From NCBI GenBank assembly GCA_902806375.1, contig CADCWK010000004.1, positions 1 to 13,389 on the forward strand: a DNA stretch of 13,389 nucleotides, written 5' to 3'. Position 1 is the first letter of the stretch. The number at the start of each line of letters is the position of its first letter. Positions 7,772 through 13,389 of this stretch are shown here, piece by piece. The notes under the pieces were generated by a model. It was not told the DNA's origin, made no database searches, and saw only the letters and a program-made list of their open reading frames with translations. A program made the position numbers and the translations under genes. This DNA comes from an uncultured Thermomicrobiales bacterium. GTDB lineage: Bacteria; Chloroflexota; Chloroflexia; Thermomicrobiales; UBA6265.

Positions 7772-10534
7772 TTATCCCCGATCAGCCCCCATGGCGATCG
7801 CCGCGGCCCGGGCGGCGCCGATGGCATCGTCGAGTCCGGCCGCATTCCTGCCGCCCGCCTCCGCCAGGTCGGGCCGCCCACCCCCGCGACCGTCCATCAG
7901 GGGGACGGCCTGGCGGATGATGTCGCCCGCCCGGACGCCGTTGGCGACGAGGTCCGTGGTCACCATCGCCAGGAGGCTAGGGGTGCCGTCAATGACCGTC
8001 CCGAGGATCACCACGCCCGACCCGAGGCGGTCCCGCAGCCGGTCGCCGATCTGCCGCAGTCCGGCCTTCTCCGCCGTCACGAGCCGGGTTGCGACCAGGC
8101 GAGCCCCGGTACTGCCGATCGGCTCCGCCTGGTCGAGGAGCGTGTCGACCTGTGACCCGGCCAGTTCTCCCCGGAGCCGGGTGATCTCCCGCTCGAGCTC
8201 GCGGGTCCGATCGCGGAGCGCCGAGACGCTCTCCGGGAGGGTGTCGCGCGTCGCCCGCAGGTCGCGGGCGAGCCCGTCGACCAGTTGCTGCTGCTCGGCG
8301 ATCCGGGCCAGCGCCGCCGAACCGGTCAGCGCCTCGATCCGCCGGACACCCGACGCGACACTGGCTTCGGAGGTGATGACGATCGGGCCGATCTCGCCGG
8401 TCCGGGAGACGTGCGTCCCGCCGCACAGCTCGCGGCTGAAGTCGCCGACTCCGACCATCCGGACGACGTCCCCATACTTCTCGCCGAAGAGGGCCATCGC
8501 GCCACGGGCGACGGCGTCATCGTAGGACGTCACGTCCGTCTCGACCACGGTGTCGGCGATCACCTGCGTGTTCGCGATGTCGGCGACCCGGCGGACCTGC
8601 TCAGGGTGGACGCCTTCGACGCTCGTGAAGTCGAACCGGAGGCGGTCCGGGGCGACGAGCGAGCCCGCCTGGTGGGTCTCCTCGCCCAGCACGACCCGCA
8701 GGGCCCTATGGAGCAGGTGCGTGGCGGTGTGGTTGCGGCGGATGGCCTGCCGCCGGTCGGCGTCGATGGTCGCCAGCGCCTCGTCGCCGGTCCGGATGAA
8801 TCCCTCCGTCACGACGCCGCGGTGGACGGTGATGTCAGCGGCCGGTCGGACGGTCTCGTCGATCCGGACCACGCCGTCCTCCGTCCGGACCTCGCCGGTG
8901 TCGCCGACCTGCCCGCCCGACTCGGCGTAGAACGGCGTCCGGTCAAGGATCAGCTCGATCGCCTGGCCGGCCTCGGCGACCTCGACCGTCCCCACGGGGC
9001 TGGCCATGCCGAGAACGGTGGCGGTCACCGATGTCCGCTCCGGGTCGTACCCAAGGAAGTCGGTGGCTCGTCCGGCGGCGAGCTGGACGTAGAGGTCGGC
9101 GCGGCTCCTGGCGACGTCCTTGAACATGCCCCCGGCACGGGAGGCCGTCCGCTGGGCTTCCATCGCCTGGATGAACCCCGGCTCGTCGACCGTGAACCCC
9201 TGCTCCCGGGCGAGTTCGACGGTGAGGTCGTAGGGGAACCCGAACGTGTCGTAGAGGCGGAAGACCTCCGCTCCCGGGACGACCGTCTCGTCCCGCTCGC
9301 GCAGTCCCTCCGCCAGGATCTGGAAGCGGCCGATGCCGTCGTTCAGGGTCCGGCCGAACGACTCCTCTTCATGGGTCAGCACACGATCGATCTGGCGCCG
9401 CCGCTGGACGAGGTTCGGGTAGTCCTCGCCGAAGGCGTCGATCACGATCGTGGCCATCTCGGCGAGGAACGGTCGGTCGATGCCAGCCCGTCGGCCGGCC
9501 CGGATCGCGCGCCGCAGGATCCGGCGCAGGACATAGCCACGGCCCTCGTTGCCGGGCAGGACACCGTCCGAGATCAGGAACGTCCCGCCGCGGGTGTGGT
9601 CGGCGATGATCCGCAGGGCGCGGTCGATCTCCGGGTTCGCCCCGTAGGTGTGCCCGGTCAACTCGGCCGCCCGCTGGATGATCGGCTGGTAGAGGTCCGT
9701 GTCGTACAGGGATCTGGCGCCCTGCATCACCATCGCCAGCCGCTCCAGACCCATGCCGGTGTCGACGTGCTGCTTCGGCAGCGGAGTCCGGCCCCCGTCG
9801 GGCGACTGGAGGAACTGCATGAAGACGTTGTTCCAGACTTCGAGGTAGCGCGGGTTGTCGCCGACGCCGGTCCCGGAGCCGTCATCGAACCCGGGGCCGA
9901 GGTCGAAGTAGATCTCCGAGTCCGGACCGTTGGGCCCGCTGTCGCCGACCGGTCCCCACCAGTTGTCGGAGAGCCCGACGACCCGCTGGGCGGGGACACC
10001 GATCTCGTCCCGCCAGACCCGCAGCGACTCCTCGTCGTCCGGGTGGATCGTCGGGAACAGCCGGTCCTCGGGGAGCCCCATCGTCTGGGTCAGGAACTCC
10101 CAGCTCCAGCGCAGCGACTCCGACTTGAAATAGTCGCCGACCGAGAAGTTGCCCAGCATGAAGAAGAAGGTGTTGTGCGACTCGTCGCCCACTTCCTCGA
10201 TGTCCACGGTCCGGAAGCACTTCTGGACGGAACACATCCGGATCGCCGGCGGGGATTCCAGCCCGAGGAAATACGGCGTCATCTGCTGCATGCCGGCCGT
10301 GGTCAGCAGGACGGTCGGGTCGTTGATCGGGACCAGGGGGGAGCTGGCGACGCGGTGATGGCCCCGCTCCTCGAAGAAGGCGACGAAGGCCCGGGAGATC
10401 GCCCGGGAGCTCATCCAGCCGTGCCGGCTCGGCGAGTGGGCTGCCGCCGCACGTCCGCCGCCCGCTGCCGTCGCCTCGACCGCGAGGCGCGGCGAGGCGA
10501 GGGGTGGTCCGGAGAAGTGCGGTCGGTCAGCCAT
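7772..10534 (-). CDS. alaS: Alanyl-tRNA synthetase
   Basis: Class II synthetase that charges tRNA-Ala and clears mischarged Ser/Gly-tRNA-Ala. In the 920-residue frame, the catalytic core runs from about 41 to 290 (NDPTVLLTTAGMQQM, CFRTVDIEEVG, HNTFFFMLGNFSVGDYF, HVDTGMGLERL). A helical tRNA-recognition domain follows. The editing domain has H602/H606 (NHTATH) and C704/H708 (CGGTH), all four zinc-site residues intact. A coiled coil lies near 770-795, and the C-Ala domain contains GGGRPDLAEAGG (884-895). The start at 10534 has GAGGA 9 bases upstream. However, family N-termini align with M41 (10414), and codons 1-40 have weaker third-position G/C bias, so the true start may be 10414. It is the first gene of the minus-strand operon, divergent from the thioesterase gene. 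Confidence 0.97.
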   Translation of the reverse strand: MADRPHFSGPPLASPRLAVEATAAGGGRAAAAHSPSRHGWMSSRAISRAFVAFFEERGHHRVASSPLVPINDPTVLLTTAGMQQMTPYFLGLESPPAIRMCSVQKCFRTVDIEEVGDESHNTFFFMLGNFSVGDYFKSESLRWSWEFLTQTMGLPEDRLFPTIHPDDEESLRVWRDEIGVPAQRVVGLSDNWWGPVGDSGPNGPDSEIYFDLGPGFDDGSGTGVGDNPRYLEVWNNVFMQFLQSPDGGRTPLPKQHVDTGMGLERLAMVMQGARSLYDTDLYQPIIQRAAELTGHTYGANPEIDRALRIIADHTRGGTFLISDGVLPGNEGRGYVLRRILRRAIRAGRRAGIDRPFLAEMATIVIDAFGEDYPNLVQRRRQIDRVLTHEEESFGRTLNDGIGRFQILAEGLRERDETVVPGAEVFRLYDTFGFPYDLTVELAREQGFTVDEPGFIQAMEAQRTASRAGGMFKDVARSRADLYVQLAAGRATDFLGYDPERTSVTATVLGMASPVGTVEVAEAGQAIELILDRTPFYAESGGQVGDTGEVRTEDGVVRIDETVRPAADITVHRGVVTEGFIRTGDEALATIDADRRQAIRRNHTATHLLHRALRVVLGEETHQAGSLVAPDRLRFDFTSVEGVHPEQVRRVADIANTQVIADTVVETDVTSYDDAVARGAMALFGEKYGDVVRMVGVGDFSRELCGGTHVSRTGEIGPIVITSEASVASGVRRIEALTGSAALARIAEQQQLVDGLARDLRATRDTLPESVSALRDRTRELEREITRLRGELAGSQVDTLLDQAEPIGSTGARLVATRLVTAEKAGLRQIGDRLRDRLGSGVVILGTVIDGTPSLLAMVTTDLVANGVRAGDIIRQAVPLMDGRGGGRPDLAEAGGRNAAGLDDAIGAARAAAIAMGADRG

Positions 10535-10543
10535 GATGCGGGG

Positions 10544-10548
10544 TCCTC
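10544..10548 (-). promoter_or_regulatory. Ribosome binding site for the upstream alaS start
   Basis: Minus-strand GAGGA sits 9 bases before the ATG at 10534. The alternative ATG at 10414 has no recognisable Shine-Dalgarno. This is the only argument for the 40-residue N-terminal extension. Confidence 0.5.
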
Positions 10549-10611
10549 GTCGGTCGCGGCGCCGTCGGGGACGGTCACCTGGTCGCTGTCATCCGGTGGG
10601 TGTGACGCCTG

Positions 10612-10641
10612 ATTGTGCCAGAGCCGGGACCCCGGAGGCAA
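10612..10641 (-). promoter_or_regulatory. Candidate promoter of the alaS operon
   Basis: On the minus strand, TTGCCT (plus 10636-10641) and CACAAT (plus 10612-10617) are 18 bases apart. They match the sigma-70 consensus at about 4 of 6 positions each, and would give a leader of roughly 70 bases before the ATG at 10534. Matches this short occur by chance, so this is a suggestion. Confidence 0.3.
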
Positions 10642-10720
10642 CGCCGGCCGGCCGGGGCGTGTCAGACGGGGCGCGGGTATGATCCGCACAGTCGTCCGAT
10701 GGTCCGACCACGAGGTGCGA

Positions 10721-11203
10721 ATGATCCTGCCGGTCCCGCCAGCGTCACTCAACCAGAACGCCGATCACCACTGCTTCGGGTGCGGCGAGCGGAACCCGCA
10801 CGGACTGCGGCTGAAGTTCTTCCCGCACGATGGTCCCGAAGGGGGTGTCTACGCCGACTGGACGCCCTCTCCGACCGAGGAGGGCTACGTCGGCATGGTC
10901 CACGGCGGGTTGATCTCCACGGTGTGCGACGAGGTGATGGCCTGGTCGTGTTATGCCGAGCGGGTCTGGGGGATGACAGCCCGTCTCTCGGTCCGGTTCC
11001 GTCGCCCGGTTCGGGTCGGGGAGGACTACCGGGCGACCGGCTGGATCGTCTCGACCAGAAGCCGGTTGATCGAGCTGGCGGCCGCGATGCATCACCGGGA
11101 GACCGGCGAGCTGGTGGCGGACGCCACGGCCCGGTTCGTCCGGGTGTCCGAGGGGCAGTCGGCCGAGTGGGAGGCCAGGTATGGCGGCCTCGACCGGAGC
11201 TGA
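10721..11203 (+). CDS. PaaI-type hotdog-fold thioesterase
   Basis: A 160-residue hotdog-fold protein, probably hydrolysing an acyl-CoA or related thioester in the cytosol; the substrate is not predictable. The N-terminal HHCFGCGERNPHGL (16-29) is a recurrent opening of PaaI/4HBT proteins. GMVHGGLISTVCDEVMAW (58-75) is the hotdog helix and active-site region, with H61, D70 and E71 as candidate catalytic residues. The strand FRRPVRVGEDY follows. The start at 10721 is chosen for GAGG at 10712-10715, 5 bases upstream. In-frame ATGs at 10679 and 10613 would add unconserved sequence. It stands alone, divergent from alaS across 186 bases and convergent with the gene ending at 11309. A TATGAT at 10678 could be its -10 element but has no partner -35. 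Confidence 0.9.
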   Translation: MILPVPPASLNQNADHHCFGCGERNPHGLRLKFFPHDGPEGGVYADWTPSPTEEGYVGMVHGGLISTVCDEVMAWSCYAERVWGMTARLSVRFRRPVRVGEDYRATGWIVSTRSRLIELAAAMHHRETGELVADATARFVRVSEGQSAEWEARYGGLDRS

Positions 11204-11223
11204 GCCCGATCAACCCCTCGCGC

Positions 11224-11252
11224 GACCGGTCGTCCGCTCAGGCAGACCGGTC
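11224..11252. terminator. Hairpin from paired GACCGGTC palindromes between convergent genes
   Basis: GACCGGTC occurs at 11224-11231 and 11245-11252. Each copy is its own reverse complement, so together they can form an 8-bp stem with a 13-base loop just after the thioesterase stop. No T tract is present. A paired protein-binding site is the alternative reading. Confidence 0.4.
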
Positions 11253-11260
11253 CGGCGGGT

Positions 11261-11286
11261 GGGCGCCGAGGCATAGGGAAGCGCCC
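11261..11286. terminator. Second hairpin between convergent genes
   Basis: GGGCGC (11261-11266) pairs with GCGCCC (11281-11286) across a 14-base loop. It lies between two other hairpins in the 105-base convergent gap, where transcription from both sides must stop. Confidence 0.35.
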
Positions 11287-11295
11287 GATGACGAC

Positions 11296-11307
11296 CGCGG
11301 TTCCGCG
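11296..11307. terminator. Third hairpin, abutting the stop of the minus-strand gene
   Basis: CGCGG (11296-11300) and CCGCG (11303-11307) form a tight 5-bp stem one base beyond the stop codon of the 255-residue protein gene. It is short, and in GC-rich DNA could be chance. Confidence 0.25.
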
Positions 11308-11308
11308 A

Positions 11309-12076
11309 TCATTCCGGCGGGTGTGAGCGGGCGGCGCGGGCGGTCTCGATTCGGGTCGGCTCGCTCGGTTGAGCTGGTGGGTCGTCGTCGGGCGCCGACA
11401 GTCCGGTGCCGGCCTGGGCCGTCTCCAGGAAGCGGCTGGCGAGCGTCAGGACGTTGCGGATGCCCTCCGACCCGAGCAGGTACAGCGCGAGTTCGGTCTC
11501 GACGTCGTCGAAGCGCAGCGCCGGGCGGTCGTCTGTTCCGGGCGACTCGGCCTCCTGCCGGTCGACTGCCCGGAGCCAGCGACCGGCCTGGCGGTCGGCA
11601 TCCCGGAGCAGGGTGATCAGCCCCTCCGCGGCCGCTCGTCGCAGCTCCGCCGGGTCCCTGTCTCGCTCTGCGAGGACCTCAGGGGATGGAGTCGCGTCGG
11701 CCCCGATCAGGGCGGCGAAGGTCTGGGGATCCGTCGCGAGGATGAACTGGTGATCTCCGGTCTGGCCGGAGGCCACGAGCCGCGGACCGGGGACGTTCCG
11801 GGCCTGGGCGACTTCCAGGGTGCGCAGGTCGGTCGCGTACCGGGTCTGACCGGCAGTCTCACCGGTATCGGCCTGGTCGATCGTGTACCCGTAGATGAGG
11901 AAGGCGGCCGGACCGACCGAGGATTCCAGCTGGACGGCGTAGACCGCGGTGCTGTCGTCGCGCTCGATGCGGTTGAGCGTCGGCACGAGGACCTCCGGAA
12001 CGAGATCCAGGGACAGGCTAGCGATGATGAACCGGGCGGCGAGCAGATCGAGTGAGTCGTCGGGTGAGGCTGGCAT
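11309..12076 (-). CDS. Unrecognised soluble protein of 255 residues
   Basis: I do not recognise this protein. The start at 12076 is set by AGGAA (plus 12081-12085) 4 bases upstream; the longer frame to 12496 runs through the promoter region and into cdd and is rejected. No signal peptide or membrane helix is visible. Residues about 30-125 look like alternating strands and one helix: VYAVQLESS, FLIYGYTID, a helix with LRTLEVAQARN, then VPGPRLVASG and HQFILAT. This order recalls the N-lobe of aminoglycoside-phosphotransferase-like kinases, but the strand that should carry the ATP-binding Lys (AFLIYGY) has none, and no HxD catalytic motif follows. A helical, acidic and arginine-rich middle and a disordered Pro/Asp-rich tail (last 40 residues or so) complete it. 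The kinase-like reading is speculative. Strong codon bias and a good ribosome site support a real gene. Confidence 0.75.
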   Translation of the reverse strand: MPASPDDSLDLLAARFIIASLSLDLVPEVLVPTLNRIERDDSTAVYAVQLESSVGPAAFLIYGYTIDQADTGETAGQTRYATDLRTLEVAQARNVPGPRLVASGQTGDHQFILATDPQTFAALIGADATPSPEVLAERDRDPAELRRAAAEGLITLLRDADRQAGRWLRAVDRQEAESPGTDDRPALRFDDVETELALYLLGSEGIRNVLTLASRFLETAQAGTGLSAPDDDPPAQPSEPTRIETARAARSHPPE

Positions 12077-12137
12077 GAGGTTCCTGTCGCGTGGGGACTG
12101 GCGGACTGCCCGCTGGCGAAGCCGGACACGAGGCACC

Positions 12138-12146
12138 ATCCTACCA
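12138..12146 (-). promoter_or_regulatory. Candidate extended -10 promoter of the 255-residue protein gene
   Basis: The minus strand reads TGGTAGGAT here: an extended -10 TGn followed by TAGGAT (4 of 6 against TATAAT), about 60 bases before the ATG at 12076. No convincing -35 is present, as is usual when TGn is used. Confidence 0.35.
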
Positions 12147-12233
12147 GCGTGACTCCGCCGGGGGCCGGGTTGGGCGTACCGGATTTCGATATGGACGGAC
12201 CGCCGGCTACACGGCACGGGCAGCGCCCGGGAC

Positions 12234-12237
12234 GGAG
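12234..12237 (+). promoter_or_regulatory. Ribosome binding site deciding the GTG start of cdd
   Basis: GGAG is followed by a 7-base spacer and GTG at 12245. The later in-frame ATG at 12302 lacks a comparable site. Confidence 0.6.
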
Positions 12238-12244
12238 ATATCAC

Positions 12245-12694
12245 GTGAACGACCGTACGAAGACGGATGATCAGGGCCCAGACGAGACCGACGGCGAACG
12301 GATGACGGAACTGCTGGGGCTGGCCCGCGAGGCAGCGGAATCCGCCTATGTCCCGTACTCCGGTTTCCCGGTCGGCGCGGCCTTGGTCGTGGCGTCCGGC
12401 GAGATATTTACCGGGGCGAACGTCGAGAATGCGAGCTACGGGTTGACGGTCTGCGCGGAGCGGACGGCGGTCTTCGCCGCGGCACTGGCCGGCCATCGCG
12501 AGATCGTCGCGATCGCGGTGGCCGCGCCGAAGGCGCAGCGGGCCTCACCGTGCGGGGCCTGCCGGCAGGTCCTGAACGAGTTCAGCCCGGCATCGGGCGA
12601 GATGCGCGTCGTGCTGGAGGCAGAGGGCGGGTTCCAGACGACGACGCTCTCGATCCTCCTGCCGATGGCGTTCGGACCCAAGGATCTGACCTGA
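12245..12694 (+). CDS. cdd: Cytidine deaminase, small tetrameric type
   Basis: Zinc enzyme of pyrimidine salvage that deaminates cytidine and deoxycytidine to uridine and deoxyuridine in the cytosol. The core begins around residue 21 with PYSGFPVGAAL (37-47). CAE at 70-72 gives the first zinc Cys and the proton-shuttling Glu, and PCGACRQ at 102-108 supplies the other two Cys ligands (C103, C106). Three Cys ligands mark the homotetrameric class rather than the larger E. coli dimer. FGPKDL near the end is typical. With the GTG start the product has 149 residues, including an acidic tail of about 19. Starting at ATG 12302 would give the usual length of about 130. It is divergent from the unrecognised gene at 12076 and followed by the cold-shock gene 141 bases on. 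Confidence 0.95.
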   Translation: MNDRTKTDDQGPDETDGERMTELLGLAREAAESAYVPYSGFPVGAALVVASGEIFTGANVENASYGLTVCAERTAVFAAALAGHREIVAIAVAAPKAQRASPCGACRQVLNEFSPASGEMRVVLEAEGGFQTTTLSILLPMAFGPKDLT

Positions 12695-12707
12695 CCGGTA
12701 GCCGGTT

Positions 12708-12722
12708 GGGCGGGACCCGCCC
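12708..12722 (+). terminator. Hairpin 14 bases after cdd
   Basis: GGGCGG (12708-12713) pairs with CCGCCC (12717-12722) over a 3-base loop. It is very GC-rich and well placed to end the cdd transcript, but has no T run. Confidence 0.4.
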
Positions 12723-12752
12723 GGGGTGGACAACAGCGGCCGCATGGGGATG

Positions 12753-12761
12753 TGGTATGTT
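12753..12761 (+). promoter_or_regulatory. Candidate extended -10 promoter of the cold-shock gene
   Basis: TGGTATGTT joins an extended -10 TGn to TATGTT (4 of 6 against TATAAT). It shares the TGG-TA layout with the candidate at 12138-12146. A TGGACA at 12727 is 23 bases away, too far for a normal -35. Initiation near 12768 would give a leader of about 68 bases. Confidence 0.4.
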
Positions 12762-12773
12762 TCGTCGGATTAA

Positions 12774-12817
12774 CCGGCCATTGGCCGGCCGAGTGGTGTG
12801 CCCGGCATCCAGGGCAC
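12774..12817 (+). promoter_or_regulatory. Two tandem hairpins in the leader of the cold-shock gene
   Basis: CCGGCC-ATT-GGCCGG (12774-12788) forms a 6-bp stem with a 3-base loop. GTGCCC (12798-12803) pairs with GGGCAC (12812-12817) over 8 bases. Both lie between the candidate -10 and the Shine-Dalgarno GGAG at 12824-12827, the second only 6 bases before it. They could tune translation or mRNA stability; no mechanism is shown by sequence alone. Confidence 0.4.
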
Positions 12818-12835
12818 CGGTCTGGAGTGAGTGAG

Positions 12836-13057
12836 ATGGCAACGGGCACAGTGAAGGTCTTCTCGGGGAGCCGCGGCAGCGGCTGGATCCGGCCGGACAC
12901 GGGCGGCAACCTCGTCCACGTCCACCGCAGCGGCATCGTGCGGACCGTGGCTGACCGGGCCGCGACGCTCGAGACGGGCCAGCGCGTCGAGTACCAGATG
13001 GGTCAGCGCGAGAAGGGGCCGTCGGCCGTCAACGTCACGGTGACCACCGAGGCCTAG
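12836..13057 (+). CDS. Divergent cold-shock-domain protein
   Basis: A 73-residue single OB-fold protein. MATGTVK at the start and the overall layout, ending in GPSAVNVTVTTEA, match CspA/CspB-type RNA chaperones, which bind single-stranded RNA or DNA through RNP1 and RNP2. Aligned by eye to B. subtilis CspB, the KWF tryptophan is V8, RNP1 (KGFGFI) reads RGSGWI (13-18), and RNP2 (VFVHF) reads VHVHR (27-31). So the Trp, the first RNP1 Phe and both RNP2 Phe are replaced, while one aromatic remains as W17. The basic and glycine positions stay. Binding to nucleic acid may therefore be weaker or of another kind. The start at 12836 has GGAG 8 bases upstream. A longer frame from 12752 would cover the leader hairpins and is rejected. 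A strong terminator follows. Confidence 0.88.
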   Translation: MATGTVKVFSGSRGSGWIRPDTGGNLVHVHRSGIVRTVADRAATLETGQRVEYQMGQREKGPSAVNVTVTTEA

Positions 13058-13094
13058 CGGCGGGCGACCCGCGAGACGTCTGACGACGAGCGTA

Positions 13095-13131
13095 ACGAGA
13101 CGGCCCGGCGATTATCGCCGGGCCGTCTCGT
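13095..13131. terminator. Strong bidirectional terminator hairpin
   Basis: The arms 13095-13111 and 13115-13131 are perfect reverse complements (17 bp) around a 3-base loop, TTA. The hairpin stands between the plus-strand cold-shock gene and the minus-strand gene ending at 13190, so it can serve both. There is no long T tract on either side. Confidence 0.75.
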
Positions 13132-13189
13132 CGTCCCTGGCAGAGACGACCCACAGGAGTACCGGCCCGATGTCGCCGGGCCCGACCGC

Positions 13190-13389
13190 TCAGGAGCGGG
13201 TCGGGACGCCGTAGTAGGGATCTCCGAAGTGGCTGGCCGCGGGCTCCATCCCAGCCGTCCGCTCCGTGTCCCGGGTGGCGGTGAACAGCGCTCCCAGACC
13301 GAGCAGGGCGACGACGATCGCCACGACGAGGTCAAGGAACGGCACAGGGATCAGGCGCAGCAGACCAATCAGGACGACGCCGATGACCA
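13190..13389 (-). CDS. C-terminus of a small membrane protein (5' end outside window)
   Basis: Reading the minus strand from the window edge, a frame runs uninterrupted for 65 codons to a TGA at 13190-13192. It begins with two hydrophobic stretches, VIGVVLIGLLRLIPVP and LDLVVAIVVALLGLGALF, which look like paired membrane helices. A hydrophilic tail ending HFGDPYYGVPTRS follows. No start lies inside, so only the end of the gene is visible. The hydrophobic pattern and third-position G/C bias support coding in this frame rather than in the overlapping Arg/Ser-rich one. It resembles the ends of small uncharacterised membrane proteins; no family can be named. Confidence 0.65.
   Translation of the reverse strand, partial: VIGVVLIGLLRLIPVPFLDLVVAIVVALLGLGALFTATRDTERTAGMEPAASHFGDPYYGVPTRS

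Noticed and set aside
8285..10612. 775-codon open frame on the plus strand opposite alaS
   Set aside because: It is antisense to a full alanyl-tRNA synthetase with all motifs intact; its composition is repetitive Asp/Arg/Gly/Val and no domain is visible.
10678..10683. TATGAT as a -10 element for the thioesterase gene
   Set aside because: It matches the consensus well, but no -35 or TGn accompanies it; kept as a note, not a feature.

Overview
The window is GC-rich, gene-dense bacterial chromosome with strong G/C bias at third codon positions. It most resembles a member of the Chloroflexota, such as the Thermomicrobia/Sphaerobacter side. The main pointers are a large single-pass protein with a baseplate-J-like outer domain between alaS and ruvX, a MetH with a RYSWGYP-type activation domain, and a one-knuckle MetRS. 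This placement is inference from gene content and composition, not a phylogenetic result. I see no transposase, phage gene, CRISPR array, rRNA or tRNA.

Layout. (1) Positions 1-2257, plus strand: the 3' two-thirds of cobalamin-dependent methionine synthase metH, followed two bases later by a short, internally deleted DinB-like remnant (2260-2625). (2) 2809-4395, plus: metG, methionyl-tRNA synthetase. (3) 10534 down to 4458, minus: a probable operon alaS, membrane baseplate-J-like protein, ruvX, NAD(P)H-dependent FMN reductase, with gaps of 139, 74 and 71 bases. (4) 10721-11203, plus: a PaaI-type hotdog thioesterase, divergent from alaS. (5) 12076-11309, minus: an unrecognised 255-residue protein, convergent with the thioesterase and divergent from cdd. 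(6) 12245-12694, plus: cytidine deaminase cdd. (7) 12836-13057, plus: a cold-shock-domain protein whose nucleic-acid-stacking aromatics are mostly replaced, behind a leader with two hairpins. (8) A 17-bp perfect terminator stem, then the 3' end of a small membrane-protein gene (13190-13389, minus) cut by the window edge.

Functionally this is mostly housekeeping: methionine synthesis and charging, alanine charging, RNA/DNA quality control (RuvX), pyrimidine salvage and redox. alaS close to ruvX is a widespread arrangement; the large membrane protein between them is the least understood coding sequence here. I do not see a defence, secretion or mobile system. The best leads are the membrane protein in the alaS-ruvX operon, the divergent cold-shock protein with its structured leader, the decayed DinB gene and the unrecognised 255-residue protein.
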